Origin: Salinimicrobium terrae DSM 17865
GTDB taxonomy: Bacteria > Bacteroidota > Bacteroidia > Flavobacteriales > Flavobacteriaceae
NCBI RefSeq assembly: GCF_000424665.1
Contig: NZ_KE384221.1
Coordinates: forward strand, 208,623-272,622
Reading direction: 5' to 3'
Length of the DNA stretch: 64,000 nucleotides
Of the stretch, positions 26,333-34,460 are shown piece after piece. The translations under genes and the position numbers were made by a program. The notes beneath the pieces are model-generated. The model was not told the DNA's origin, searched no databases, and was given only the letters and a program-made list of their open reading frames with translations. How positions within the stretch are numbered: the stretch's first letter is position 1; each line of letters begins with the position of its first letter.

Positions 26333-27149
26333 TGAAGTTGATAGTTTGCGCCCTGAATTCATCTTCCTCGTCACTTTCTATTCCCAGAGCCTCATAAATG
26401 TAATGAAAAGTTGATAACAGTTCCGGTTTTCCATCAATTAATGCAACGTCATGTTCAAAGTGGGCACTGGATTTATTATCTGCTGTAAGGATTGTCCACC
26501 CATCCCGTAATTGTTTAATACGATGAGTGCCGGCATTGATCATTGGCTCAATGGCTACCACCATTCCTTCAATGAACTTTTTTCCGCGGCCGCGCTTGCC
26601 GTAATTGGGCATTTCAGGATCTTCATGCATTTTAGCTCCCAGGCCGTGACCTACTAACTCCCTCACTACCCCAAAACCATTTTTTTCCGCATGCTGCTGA
26701 ATTGCATATCCCACATCGCCTACGCGATTTCCCAGTTTGAATTCCCGGATCCCAACATATAGCGATTCCTTAGTAACCTCAAGAAGTTTTTTCGTCTCAG
26801 CATCAACTTCTCCAATAGTAAAGGTATAAGCATGATCCCCGTAGAAGCCGTTCTTAAAAGCTCCGCAATCTATGGAGATTATGTCTCCTTCTTGAAGAGG
26901 TTCATTATTAGGGATACCATGCACTACCTGGGCATTCGGACTCATACATAAAGAATTTGGAAAATCGTACATTCCAAGGAAGCCCGGCTCGGCACCATGG
27001 TCACGAATAAACTCTTCGGCCATTTTATCCAGTTGTAGAGTGGTCACTCCGGGTTTAACTTCCGCAGCGAGCATTCCCAGGGTCTTTGACACGATTAGGG
27101 CACTGTGGCGAATGAGTTCGACTTCTTCTCGGGTCTTTTGTATGATCAT
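26325..27149 (-). CDS. map: Type I methionine aminopeptidase
   Basis: This 274-residue enzyme removes the initiator Met from nascent proteins. The dinuclear-metal pita-bread fold is complete: NAQVVHGIPNNEPLQEGDIIS, DCGAFKNGFYGDHAYTF (two Asp ligands), GHGLGAKMHEDPEMPNYG (His ligand) and VVAIEPMINAGT (Glu ligand). The start ATG overlaps the stop of the upstream HAD gene in a TAATG junction, indicating translational coupling. The C-terminal tail (YEALGIESDEEDEFRAQTIN) is acidic and a little longer than in E. coli. Confidence 0.96.
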   Translation of the reverse strand: MIIQKTREEVELIRHSALIVSKTLGMLAAEVKPGVTTLQLDKMAEEFIRDHGAEPGFLGMYDFPNSLCMSPNAQVVHGIPNNEPLQEGDIISIDCGAFKNGFYGDHAYTFTIGEVDAETKKLLEVTKESLYVGIREFKLGNRVGDVGYAIQQHAEKNGFGVVRELVGHGLGAKMHEDPEMPNYGKRGRGKKFIEGMVVAIEPMINAGTHRIKQLRDGWTILTADNKSSAHFEHDVALIDGKPELLSTFHYIYEALGIESDEEDEFRAQTINFND

Positions 27150-27565
27150 TAGAACTTCTTAAAAATTTTGAGCAATTTATTATTTTTCTTCTTAGGCTCC
27201 GGGGTTTTAGAAGATGAGTTAGCGAGCTGATGGTAAACTTCCCCCCAGGGAAGCAATCCATTGATGTTGCGATCATCTATAAAGATATCTGCCAGGATTT
27301 TGCGGCTCATCATTTTATCATCAAACTCCTCTTCAGGATAGCTTTTGTTCACCGCATAAAATTTTATTCCTTTTTTTTCACAAAATTCCACGGCTTCGTC
27401 AAGTTTAATTCCGCTTCTATAGGTCCAAAGAATAATTTGATGACCCTCTTGTTGCAATTTTCTAAGGCTCTCAAAGGCAAACAGGATAGGTTTCCCAATT
27501 TTCGGATAGCGATTTTCTACCAAAGTTCCATCAAAATCTACTGCTATAGTCAACAAATTGGGCAT
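27149..27565 (-). CDS. Small HAD-superfamily hydrolase (BT0820-like)
   Basis: This 138-residue protein has HAD motif I DFDGTLVEN (nucleophile Asp and general acid Asp) at about 10-18. Motif II is in ILWTYRSG (about 45-52). Motif III/IV is ADIFIDDRNINGLLPWGEVY near 93-112. It is a capless minimal phosphatase of the type typified by Bacteroides BT0820. The C-terminus ends in a basic tail (PEPKKKNNKLLKIFKKF). The substrate is unknown. It is coupled to map through TAATG and lies 38 bases after the thioredoxin-like gene. Confidence 0.85.
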   Translation of the reverse strand: MPNLLTIAVDFDGTLVENRYPKIGKPILFAFESLRKLQQEGHQIILWTYRSGIKLDEAVEFCEKKGIKFYAVNKSYPEEEFDDKMMSRKILADIFIDDRNINGLLPWGEVYHQLANSSSKTPEPKKKNNKLLKIFKKF

Positions 27566-27603
27566 ATGTAAAAAAACAATTAATAAAAGAAAGTTTAGAT
27601 GAG

Positions 27604-28158
27604 TTACTGATAAGGGTTTTTATACTCCTGTCCCGAAACTATTTTTGCAACATCCTCTTCCAGTTCATCATTTGCGTATTCAACAAACCGGCCCACTTCC
27701 TCTCCATCTTTCAGGAAAATAATTGTGGGAACATATTGTATATCATATTCTTTTTGCCCGTCATTAGGCAAGGTTTTGTCTCTTCTTACGGCTCTTACAT
27801 TAAGCTTGTCCATATTGTAATCTGCTAACTCCAAAAGTTTGTAAAATTTAGGCACTTCCCGTTGGCTATCGCCGCACCAGGTGCCCAAAAACATTTTAAT
27901 TTCATAGTCATTAATATGCTCTTTTATAATCTCCAGGGCCTCCTTATTTGGCTTATAAGATTTGTACATTGGATCAAACCAGGCCGAAAACGGTGGTTGT
28001 TGTAAATCCTCCCGCTCTATCTCACCTATTAACATGTCGCTTTGATCCTCCTGGGAAACAACTGGCTCGGGTTGGATATTTGCAGTTTCTGCTTGTTGAG
28101 ATTCACCGCAATTTGTTGCTGTTATTAACAGCATTGAAAGAAATAAGATCTTCATCAT
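27604..28158 (-). CDS. Thioredoxin-like lipoprotein with WCGDS active site
   Basis: The protein has 184 residues. A lipoprotein signal (LFLSMLLITATNCGES) places it in the periplasm, membrane-anchored. A linker of about 40 residues precedes a thioredoxin-fold domain with MFLGTWCGDSQREVPKF (about 93-109) and the cis-proline region YVPTIIFLKDGEEVGRFVEY. The usual CxxC is CGDS, so only one redox cysteine is left. That fits a monothiol or non-redox role (bacillithiol-type, binding or isomerase). The family is common in flavobacteria. It starts 2 bases after gpmI. Confidence 0.8.
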   Translation of the reverse strand: MMKILFLSMLLITATNCGESQQAETANIQPEPVVSQEDQSDMLIGEIEREDLQQPPFSAWFDPMYKSYKPNKEALEIIKEHINDYEIKMFLGTWCGDSQREVPKFYKLLELADYNMDKLNVRAVRRDKTLPNDGQKEYDIQYVPTIIFLKDGEEVGRFVEYANDELEEDVAKIVSGQEYKNPYQ

Positions 28159-28160
28159 AA

Positions 28161-29678
28161 TTAAAAAAGAGGTTTTTGTGTCATTAATTCTGGTTGTTCC
28201 ACGCCCATTAGTTTAAGGATTGTCGGAGCTATATCTCCTAAAATGCCATCCTGTACAGTCTTTACGTCACTATCAACCAATATAAAAGGAACAGGATTCG
28301 TTGTATGAGCTGTGTTTGCACTTCCGTCGCTATTCACCATAAATTCACTATTCCCGTGATCGGCTATTACAAGTACCGAATAATCATTTTCAAGAGCGGC
28401 ATCCACAACCCTTTTAGCACATGTATCTACAGTTTCACAAGCTTTAACCGCTGCTTCAAAAACTCCCGTATGACCAACCATATCGGGATTGGCAAAGTTG
28501 AGACAAATAAAGTCAGCAGATTTCTTATTAATTTCAGGCACTATGGCATCAGTTACTTCATACGCGCTCATTTCGGGTTGTAAGTCATAGGTTGCAACCT
28601 TAGGGGAGTTGATCATAAGTCTGCATTCTCTCTCAAAAGGATTTTCCCTTCCGCCGGAAAAGAAAAAGGTAACATGTGGATATTTCTCAGTTTCGGCAAT
28701 GCGAATTTGAGACTTCCCCGCGCGCTCCAGGACCTCCCCAAGAGTGGCCTTAATGTCATCTTTACTGAAAACTACGTGAATATTCCTGAACGTCTCATCA
28801 TACCGGGTTATGGTTACAAAGTAGAGAGGTAAGGCTTTCATTCCATGGTCTGAGAAATCCTGTTGTGTCAAAGCGTTTGTGAGCTGTCGACCACGATCTG
28901 TCCTGAAGTTGAAGAAGATCACCACTTCCTCCTCCTTAAGAGTTGCAACGGGATTTCCATTGCTGTCGGTCATGACTATGGGCTTTATAAATTCATCTGT
29001 AACTCCCTCGTCATAACTGTTTTGAATGGCTTCGACAGCATTTCGGCGCTTTTCTCCCTGCCCCTTTACAATTAGATCATAGGCTAACTTGGTTCTTTCC
29101 CAACGTTTATCTCTGTCCATTGCGTAGTATCTTCCAATAACAGAGGCTAATTTGCCGTTGGTTTTTTCCAAATGCTGCTCAAGTTCTTCAATAAACCCTT
29201 TTCCCGAATTTGGATCGACATCCCGGCCATCTGTAAAAGCGTGTACATACTTTTTTGTAATTCCGAACTCCTCTGCAGCTGTAAGCAATCCCTTTAAATG
29301 ATTAATGTGGGAATGAACCCCGCCGTCACTCACCAGCCCCATAAAATGGATTGGTTTGTTATGTTTCTTTGCATATTGAAAGGCCTGTTCTAAAACGGGT
29401 TCTTTTCCAAGGCTCTTATTTTGTACAGCAAGATTGATCTTGGCCAGGTCCTGGTACACAACTCTTCCTGCACCAAGATTCATATGTCCCACTTCACTGT
29501 TGCCCATTTGTCCTTCGGGAAGCCCAACGTTCATTCCATCTGTTCTTAGCCGGCTGTGAGGGTATTTTTTATAAAGAGAATCTATGAATGGAGTATTTGC
29601 TTTGTCAACGGCTGAAGTTGCAGGGTCATTGCTGATCCCCCAACCGTCGAGGATCATCAAAATTACTTTTTTATTCAT
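28161..29678 (-). CDS. gpmI: 2,3-bisphosphoglycerate-independent phosphoglycerate mutase
   Basis: This 505-residue glycolytic enzyme interconverts 3- and 2-phosphoglycerate using two Mn2+. Metal ligand D11 is in VILMILDGWG and the phosphoserine nucleophile S61 is in GQMGNSEVGHMNLGAG. The substrate-binding segment HAFTDGRDVDPNSG and the C-terminal metal site VIADHGNSEFM ... NTAHTTNPVP are all present. The ATG at 29678 is chosen. A TTG at 29699 would add seven residues but lies inside the promoter's -7 box. It is the first gene of a six-gene minus-strand operon ending with the methyltransferase. Confidence 0.96.
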   Translation of the reverse strand: MNKKVILMILDGWGISNDPATSAVDKANTPFIDSLYKKYPHSRLRTDGMNVGLPEGQMGNSEVGHMNLGAGRVVYQDLAKINLAVQNKSLGKEPVLEQAFQYAKKHNKPIHFMGLVSDGGVHSHINHLKGLLTAAEEFGITKKYVHAFTDGRDVDPNSGKGFIEELEQHLEKTNGKLASVIGRYYAMDRDKRWERTKLAYDLIVKGQGEKRRNAVEAIQNSYDEGVTDEFIKPIVMTDSNGNPVATLKEEEVVIFFNFRTDRGRQLTNALTQQDFSDHGMKALPLYFVTITRYDETFRNIHVVFSKDDIKATLGEVLERAGKSQIRIAETEKYPHVTFFFSGGRENPFERECRLMINSPKVATYDLQPEMSAYEVTDAIVPEINKKSADFICLNFANPDMVGHTGVFEAAVKACETVDTCAKRVVDAALENDYSVLVIADHGNSEFMVNSDGSANTAHTTNPVPFILVDSDVKTVQDGILGDIAPTILKLMGVEQPELMTQKPLF

Positions 29679-29696
29679 GGTAAAATGAGATTTGGG

Positions 29697-29725
29697 CAAA
29701 GATACAAAATATGGGTTGGAGGCAA
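29697..29725 (-). promoter_or_regulatory. Promoter of the gpmI-map operon
   Basis: On the minus strand TTG (complement of 29723-29725), 18 bases, then TATCTTTG (complement of 29697-29704) fits the TTG / TAnnTTTG consensus. It ends 18 bases before the gpmI ATG and argues against the upstream TTG start. Confidence 0.65.
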
Positions 29726-29950
29726 GAAAGATATACTAAGAACTGTAGGGAACCTGAGAAAGAAAACACACGTATTTAAAACTTTAACACAATACAATTC
29801 TTTGTTTACAATAATTTTGTATTTCTTGGGTTATTAATATCGTGGAGGAGAAATGTTAAAGGGCTCATTATTACTGAATTAATTCTCTTACACCTGTCTT
29901 TGGTACGACCTTTGGATAATTATAGACAACTAACTAATTAACAAAACGAT

Positions 29951-30694
29951 ATGATAAATAAACTGATTGTACTCGCCGTTTTTATAGCCGCTTCTTTTGC
30001 CTTTACTACCTACGAACCAACAATTAATCCTACCGTTGAGACCCCTGTTGAAGTTTCTGTTATAGAAACGACCGAACCTACCGCCGAAGAAAAAATTAAC
30101 CTTTTATATGAAGAATTTGCAAGTGTAAATGCAGATATGCCATCACAGATTTCCTTTACTTATGCGCTTACCGGATACAAGAAACTTAAAGGAGAGAATA
30201 AAATTGAAAATGAACTACTTACCATAGTAGATTTTAGTCTCCCTTCAACAGAAAAAAGAATGTGGATCCTAAACATGGAGAATAATACAATTCTTTATCA
30301 TACCTATGTTTCTCATGGACAAAATACCGGAGGAAATATGGCTACAGAATTTTCAAACACTCCAAATTCCTTGCAAAGCTCTCTTGGTTTTTATGTTACT
30401 GCGGAAACTTATTACGGTAGAAATGGACTTTCTCTATTTATTGATGGACAGGAGAAAGAATTTAACTCGAAGGCCCGTGAGCGTTATGTGGTGATACACG
30501 GAGCAGATTATGCCAAGGAAGAATCAATTAAAAGACTTGGAAGATTAGGACGGAGCTATGGATGTCCTGCCGTACCTTCTGAAGTTGCTATAGACCTTAT
30601 TAATACAATAAAAGGAAAATCTGCATTATTTATCTACCACACCAATTCGGAATATATTGCCAAATCCTCTTATCTTAATAATCCGGCAGTATAA
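29951..30694 (+). CDS. Murein L,D-transpeptidase catalytic domain protein (YkuD_2 type)
   Basis: The product has 247 residues. An N-terminal signal (LIVLAVFIAASFAFTTYEP) is followed by a YkuD_2 domain: MWILNMENNTILYHTYVSHGQNTGG, then YVVIHGADYA (His) and the catalytic RLGRSYGCPAVPS with C205. Such periplasmic enzymes act on peptidoglycan stem peptides (cross-linking or lipoprotein attachment); the exact reaction is not known. The gene is convergent with another L,D-transpeptidase, with only 3 bases between stops. The 270-base upstream region holds a TAATTTTG box at 29812-29819, but no well-spaced TTG was found. Confidence 0.88.
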   Translation: MINKLIVLAVFIAASFAFTTYEPTINPTVETPVEVSVIETTEPTAEEKINLLYEEFASVNADMPSQISFTYALTGYKKLKGENKIENELLTIVDFSLPSTEKRMWILNMENNTILYHTYVSHGQNTGGNMATEFSNTPNSLQSSLGFYVTAETYYGRNGLSLFIDGQEKEFNSKARERYVVIHGADYAKEESIKRLGRLGRSYGCPAVPSEVAIDLINTIKGKSALFIYHTNSEYIAKSSYLNNPAV

Positions 30695-30697
30695 TCT

Positions 30698-32314
30698 TTA
30701 ATCCAATATCAATTTTGTATAGATCTGTTCGTCAAGGTCGTATACATCATTTATAATAACAGTTTCATTTCCGGCCCGCCAGGCAGTCCAGTAAAGATGA
30801 TGGACCTGGATGGGCCGGTCTACATTTACAGTAGTTGTTTCTCCAGATTGTATAGTCTCTTCAATTCTGTCCTTCTGCCATTCAGGTTGGTTTTCCACGA
30901 TGTAAGCCGAAAGATCTATTGCATTTTCCACTCTTACACAACCCGAACTCTCTGCTCTCTGGGTTTGACCAAACAAACTCTTAGCCGGTGTATCGTGTAG
31001 ATAGATCAGGTATTTGTTGGGATACATTATTTTTACCCTGCCCAAAGGATTTGAAGGTCCCGCCTGTTGCATAAAATTATAATTCATCGCATCACTACTG
31101 CTCCAGTTCACCTTTGAAGGGTTTACCCGTTCTCCGTTTGGTCCTGTAACTATCATATTGTTCTTTCTCAAATAAGAAGGGTCTGCTGCCATTTTTGGAA
31201 GTATATCTTCAGATTTAATAGTAGGAGGGACTGTCCAGGTAGGATTGATCACCAGGTGGTTCACCGTATCTGAAAAAATGGGAGTTGGTCTTTCTTTTGC
31301 TCCGGCGATTACATTGTGCTGTCTAACAGTATCCCCTTCTTTTATAACTGCCAGCTTAAAATGGGGAATGTTCACGAGAATATAGTGCTCTCCGAGATCC
31401 CTTGGGTACCAGCGCCATCTCTCCAGATTGGCAAGAATCTGGTTGTATATATCCCTGGGACCCTTGTTTAATTCATCAATGGTAGAATTCCCGATTATAC
31501 CATCAGTCTGAATACTTTTGCTCTTCTGAAAAGTTTTTACTGCTTCCAACAAAGTTTCCGAATAAGTACTGTCAGCATTCGAGGAATTAACTTCAAGAAA
31601 TTGCAATTCCTGAAGTCTCTTTGTTATAGCTGAAATGCGGGAATCAGATTCTCCGGGCTTAATAAGTTCTCCGCGTGGTATTTTATTGATTGGGGACTCG
31701 TTTTCCTTTAGTTCCTTATATTCCGCCAGGCTTTTCTTTAGATCATGATAAACCTGATGCTCGGGCTCAAGCTCATTAAAAACTGATTCAAAATCTTTAT
31801 CATCAAGACCCCGTGCCAACAATGATGAAAAATCTTTCTCCTTTCTATTGATCCCCCAGAATTTATGTAATTCTGAAGGGTCCAGCTTCCCGTAATACAA
31901 GTGTTGGGCATAGGTAAGAAAGGCATCTGAAAGCAGCAGATCCAAATGTGCGGCATTTTCTTCGTCAAGATCGTTAATTGAAAGTAGCGAGTCGATTTTC
32001 TGCCCGTGGTAGTCCGTAAATTTAAGGCCCTCTTCGTCAGATTCTTTTAACCTATTGTAAAAGGAATGAATGGCATCTCCACTGGTCCAAAGGCTTTTGT
32101 AGTCGCGTTGGCTGTAGATCTCCTCCAGAGTTCCGCCTTCAAAAATGGCATTATCAGAAGATATTCTTGTTTTTATGCCATCGGGAGAAGCATTGGCAAT
32201 ACTTTTACCTGCCGCTTCCGAGGATTCCCTACTACCCGGTTCTCCTTTTTCACCCTCACAAGAATTCAGGCCAATAAAAAGGATCATTAGAGGGTAGAAA
32301 AATAATTTTTTCAT
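30698..32314 (-). CDS. L,D-transpeptidase (YcbB/LdtD-like) lipoprotein
   Basis: The protein has 538 residues. A lipoprotein signal ends at LIFIGLNSCEGEKG. Next comes a scaffold region (FYNRLKESDEEGLKFTDYHG ... LDLLLSDAFLTYAQHLYYG) typical of YcbB. A peptidoglycan-binding repeat follows (RLQELQFLEV ... FQKSKSIQTDGIIGNSTI, about 228-283). The YkuD catalytic domain has NHLVINPTWTVPPTI, the His-containing IYLHDTPAKSLFGQ and the catalytic Cys near residue 459 in AESSGCVRVENA. It forms 3-3 cross-links in peptidoglycan. It is the last gene of the clpP-GNAT-GNAT-Ldt operon and overlaps the preceding gene by 4 bases. Confidence 0.93.
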   Translation of the reverse strand: MKKLFFYPLMILFIGLNSCEGEKGEPGSRESSEAAGKSIANASPDGIKTRISSDNAIFEGGTLEEIYSQRDYKSLWTSGDAIHSFYNRLKESDEEGLKFTDYHGQKIDSLLSINDLDEENAAHLDLLLSDAFLTYAQHLYYGKLDPSELHKFWGINRKEKDFSSLLARGLDDKDFESVFNELEPEHQVYHDLKKSLAEYKELKENESPINKIPRGELIKPGESDSRISAITKRLQELQFLEVNSSNADSTYSETLLEAVKTFQKSKSIQTDGIIGNSTIDELNKGPRDIYNQILANLERWRWYPRDLGEHYILVNIPHFKLAVIKEGDTVRQHNVIAGAKERPTPIFSDTVNHLVINPTWTVPPTIKSEDILPKMAADPSYLRKNNMIVTGPNGERVNPSKVNWSSSDAMNYNFMQQAGPSNPLGRVKIMYPNKYLIYLHDTPAKSLFGQTQRAESSGCVRVENAIDLSAYIVENQPEWQKDRIEETIQSGETTTVNVDRPIQVHHLYWTAWRAGNETVIINDVYDLDEQIYTKLILD

Positions 32315-32754
32315 AAATCAGTAGGATTTTTGTACATCACGATGTGCACGCATACATTTGGGATCATAAATGAAGATCCAATGGTTTTATAACCATATTT
32401 TTTATAGAAATCTACGGCTACTTCCCGTGCATTAAACCAAAGTAGTACTCCCGGGTTCTTTTGTTTCAGAATTTTTTCGCCTTCGAGAAGAAGATTTTCC
32501 CCAATTCTTTTTTTTCGAAATTCAGGAAGCACGGCCATTCCGCGTAACTGGTACTGGAAAGGTGCGTCAAAAATTCCATTTTTGCGAGGGACATAAGTTG
32601 CCACTCCCATCAGATTGTCCTCATCGAAATATCCAAGGTGGATGGTTTCAGCTTCCAGATCTCCCTCAAAAAAACACTCCCGAAGTGGTCTTCCCGGTCG
32701 CAGCACCTGCTGCCGCGTCCTATAGGTTTCTTCCGCTGAAATTTGTTGGATCAA
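32311..32754 (-). CDS. GNAT family N-acetyltransferase
   Basis: This 147-residue protein is a single GNAT domain. The acetyl-CoA pyrophosphate-binding motif is RGMAVLPEFRKKRIGENLL (about 70-88), and the C-terminal FYKKYGYKTIGSSFM is the usual beta6/7 region. The N-terminal RTRQQVLRPGRPLRECFFEGD resembles a subgroup of small Bacteroidota acetyltransferases. The substrate is unknown. It lies between the short GNAT gene (14 bases upstream) and the L,D-transpeptidase (4-base overlap). Confidence 0.85.
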   Translation of the reverse strand: MIQQISAEETYRTRQQVLRPGRPLRECFFEGDLEAETIHLGYFDEDNLMGVATYVPRKNGIFDAPFQYQLRGMAVLPEFRKKRIGENLLLEGEKILKQKNPGVLLWFNAREVAVDFYKKYGYKTIGSSFMIPNVCVHIVMYKNPTDL

Positions 32755-32768
32755 GCTTTACTCATTGA

Positions 32769-33065
32769 TTACTCTTCGGTAGCCTGTACTTCCCGGTATT
32801 CTTCGTGCCGCTCAAATTGAGCTGCTGCATAGCGGCAAAGAGGATCAATAAGGATGTCTTTTTCTTTGGCGTACTCCACACTGTGTTTTACCAGGCTGCT
32901 TGCCAGACCCTCTCCCTCGAATTTAGGATTTGTTTCTGTATGATCAAGTGTCATGATCTTATTATCCTGCAGGGTGTAGGTGAGTTCAGCAATAATGTCA
33001 CCGTCTTTTTCTATATAGAACATTCCCTTTCCGTCGTCTTCTTTTTGCTGAATATCTTTTTTCAT
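32769..33065 (-). CDS. Short GNAT protein (Acetyltransf_CG / NATD1-like)
   Basis: This 98-residue protein belongs to the minimal GNAT fold family (YjdJ/NATD1-like). It shows AELTYTLQDNKIMTLDHTETNPKFEGEGLASSLVKHSVEYAKEKD split around the G-E-G-L-A acetyl-CoA motif, then the conserved LIDPLCRYAAAQFERH. Its substrate is not known. It begins 1 base after the clpP-like stop and is therefore co-translated with it. Confidence 0.85.
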   Translation of the reverse strand: MKKDIQQKEDDGKGMFYIEKDGDIIAELTYTLQDNKIMTLDHTETNPKFEGEGLASSLVKHSVEYAKEKDILIDPLCRYAAAQFERHEEYREVQATEE

Positions 33066-33066
33066 T

Positions 33067-33627
33067 TTATTGTTTTTTTAAAATTTGATCTACAATTCCG
33101 TAGTCGACAGATTCAGAAGCGTCCATCCAATAATCCCGGTTAAAATCTTTTACAACTCTGTCATAATCCTGGTTGCAATTCTCAGCCAATATTCGTGCGC
33201 TTAGTTCTTTTATCTTCAGGATTTCTGCTGCCTGTATTTCTATATTGGAAGCCTGCCCCTGAGCCCCGCCACTTGGCTGATGAATCATAACTTTAGCGTG
33301 CGGCTGAATAAACCTTCTGCCTTTTGCCCCGGCAGAAAGTAAAATGGAACCCATTGAAGCCGCCAGACCCGTACAAATTGTGGAAACCGGACTATTAAGT
33401 CCTAACATCGTATCGTAGATGGCAAATCCCGAAGTAACATAACCTCCCGGACTGCTTATAAAAAATTGTATTTCCTCATCACCTGTGGAATCCAGGTATA
33501 ACATTCTTTCAATTAAATGTTTAGCCGTTTTTTCGTTCACTGTTCCCCAAAGAAAAATTTTGCGTTCGTTGAGAAGAGAGCGTTCTATTTGATCCTGAAG
33601 TTTCCCCGTTTTATCTGTGTCTTTCAT
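33067..33627 (-). CDS. clpP: ATP-dependent Clp protease proteolytic subunit (ClpP paralogue)
   Basis: The protein has 186 residues. The ClpP fold is complete with triad S91 (GLAASMGSI), H116 (VMIHQPSGG) and D165 (FNRDYWMDASES). The oligomer-handle motif QFFISSPGGYVTSGFAIYD is also present. It is shorter than the usual flavobacterial housekeeping ClpP and is not next to clpX or tig. It is probably a second, specialised ClpP rather than the main one. It heads an operon with two acetyltransferases and an L,D-transpeptidase. Whether it pairs with ClpX/ClpC or acts alone is not visible. Confidence 0.88.
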   Translation of the reverse strand: MKDTDKTGKLQDQIERSLLNERKIFLWGTVNEKTAKHLIERMLYLDSTGDEEIQFFISSPGGYVTSGFAIYDTMLGLNSPVSTICTGLAASMGSILLSAGAKGRRFIQPHAKVMIHQPSGGAQGQASNIEIQAAEILKIKELSARILAENCNQDYDRVVKDFNRDYWMDASESVDYGIVDQILKKQ

Positions 33628-33659
33628 GTTAAATTTTAAAATATTTAATAGCTAAAAAT

Positions 33660-34112
33660 ATGACTATTTTTGCAGAAAAGAACTGGATGAACCTTGCATT
33701 TAACAAGATTTTAAAGGAAGAAATTCCGCAGATTCTGCCCCTTATCCAGCAGTTGATGGGTAATACATTTTCAAATGATATCCTCACACAGAGATTTGAG
33801 GAAATGTTCAGCCAGAATTATGAGTGCTTTGGGATTTTTCTGGAAGAAGAGCTCGTTGGCGTATTTGGACTATGGTTTATGACCCGTCATTACGCCGGAC
33901 GTTCCTGTGAACCCGACCATATCTATATATTGGAAGAACATCGGAACAAAGGACTGGGCAAGAAATTGTTCGAATTCATCTACGGGTATTCCGAAGAAAG
34001 AGGTTGTGAAACTTCAGAATTAAATAGTTACGTAAGCAATTATCGCAGCCATAAATTTTACCTGAATGAAGGCTATGAGATCAAGGGATATCATTTTCTG
34101 AAAAAGCTGTAA
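33660..34112 (+). CDS. GNAT family N-acetyltransferase
   Basis: The protein has 150 residues. The core GNAT domain has the acetyl-CoA loop YILEEHRNKGLGKKLFEFI (about 89-107) and the terminal NYRSHKFYLNEGYEIKGYHF. The ATG at 33660 is used; an ATG at 33687 (MNLAFNKILKEEI) would trim nine residues and also fits. It is transcribed divergently from the clpP operon with 32 bases between. The substrate is unknown. Confidence 0.85.
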   Translation: MTIFAEKNWMNLAFNKILKEEIPQILPLIQQLMGNTFSNDILTQRFEEMFSQNYECFGIFLEEELVGVFGLWFMTRHYAGRSCEPDHIYILEEHRNKGLGKKLFEFIYGYSEERGCETSELNSYVSNYRSHKFYLNEGYEIKGYHFLKKL

Positions 34113-34119
34113 AAATTTT

Positions 34120-34150
34120 TTGAGCAATAAAAACTTTCAGTATATATTTG
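34120..34150 (+). promoter_or_regulatory. Promoter of tRNA-Gly
   Basis: TTG at 34120-34122, 20 bases, then TATATTTG at 34143-34150 is a full match to the Bacteroidota consensus. It lies 15 bases before the mature tRNA 5' end. Confidence 0.75.
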
Positions 34151-34165
34151 CAGAGCAATACCAAC

Positions 34166-34238
34166 GCGGGAGTAGCTCAGTTGGTAGAGCGTCAGCCTTC
34201 CAAGCTGAATGTCGCCGGTTCGAACCCGGTCTCCCGCT
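34166..34238 (+). tRNA. tRNA-Gly (anticodon TCC)
   Basis: The cloverleaf folds fully: acceptor GCGGGAG/CTCCCGC, D-arm GCTC/GAGC, anticodon stem TCAGC/GCTGA with loop CTTCCAA (anticodon TCC), and T-arm GCCGG/CCGGT with loop TTCGAAC. The discriminator base is T; CCA is not encoded. The 3' end of this gene is repeated twice downstream. Confidence 0.97.
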
Positions 34239-34460
34239 CAAAGCCTCATCAAAAAGATGGGGCTTTTTTTTTTTGCGGGTGAGCGGGTGAGAAGTTTATC
34301 CCGAGCGTAGTCGAGGGGAACCCGGTCTCCCGCTCGAAGCCTCATCAAAAAGATGGGGCTTTTTTTTTTTGCGGGTGAGCGGGTGAGAAGTTTATCCCGA
34401 GCGTTGTCGAGGGGAACCCGGTCTCCCGCTCAAAGCCTCGTCGAAAGACGGGGCTTTTTT
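34222..34460 (+). repeat. Tandem 96-base repeat of the tRNA-Gly 3' end plus terminator
   Basis: GAACCCGGTCTCCCGCTC starts at 34222 (inside the tRNA), 34318 and 34414, exactly 96 bases apart. Units 1 and 2 differ at two positions. Each holds the last 17 bases of the tRNA, a terminator hairpin, the doubled GCGGGTGA, and a CCCGAGCGTAGTCGAGGGG segment. Unit 3 keeps the tRNA piece and a covarying hairpin, then diverges. The rest of 34460-34674 holds no gene. Confidence 0.9.
34240..34274 (+). terminator. Terminator of tRNA-Gly
   Basis: AAGCCTCATC pairs with GATGGGGCTT around an AAAAA loop, followed by 11 T. The same element recurs at about 34336-34370, and a version with changed but still paired bases occurs at about 34432-34460. 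Confidence 0.85.

Noticed and set aside
34166-34460. tRNA-Gly as attachment site of an integrated element
   Set aside because: The repeats of the tRNA 3' end are only 96 bases apart and no integrase or foreign gene follows, so no element is present now.
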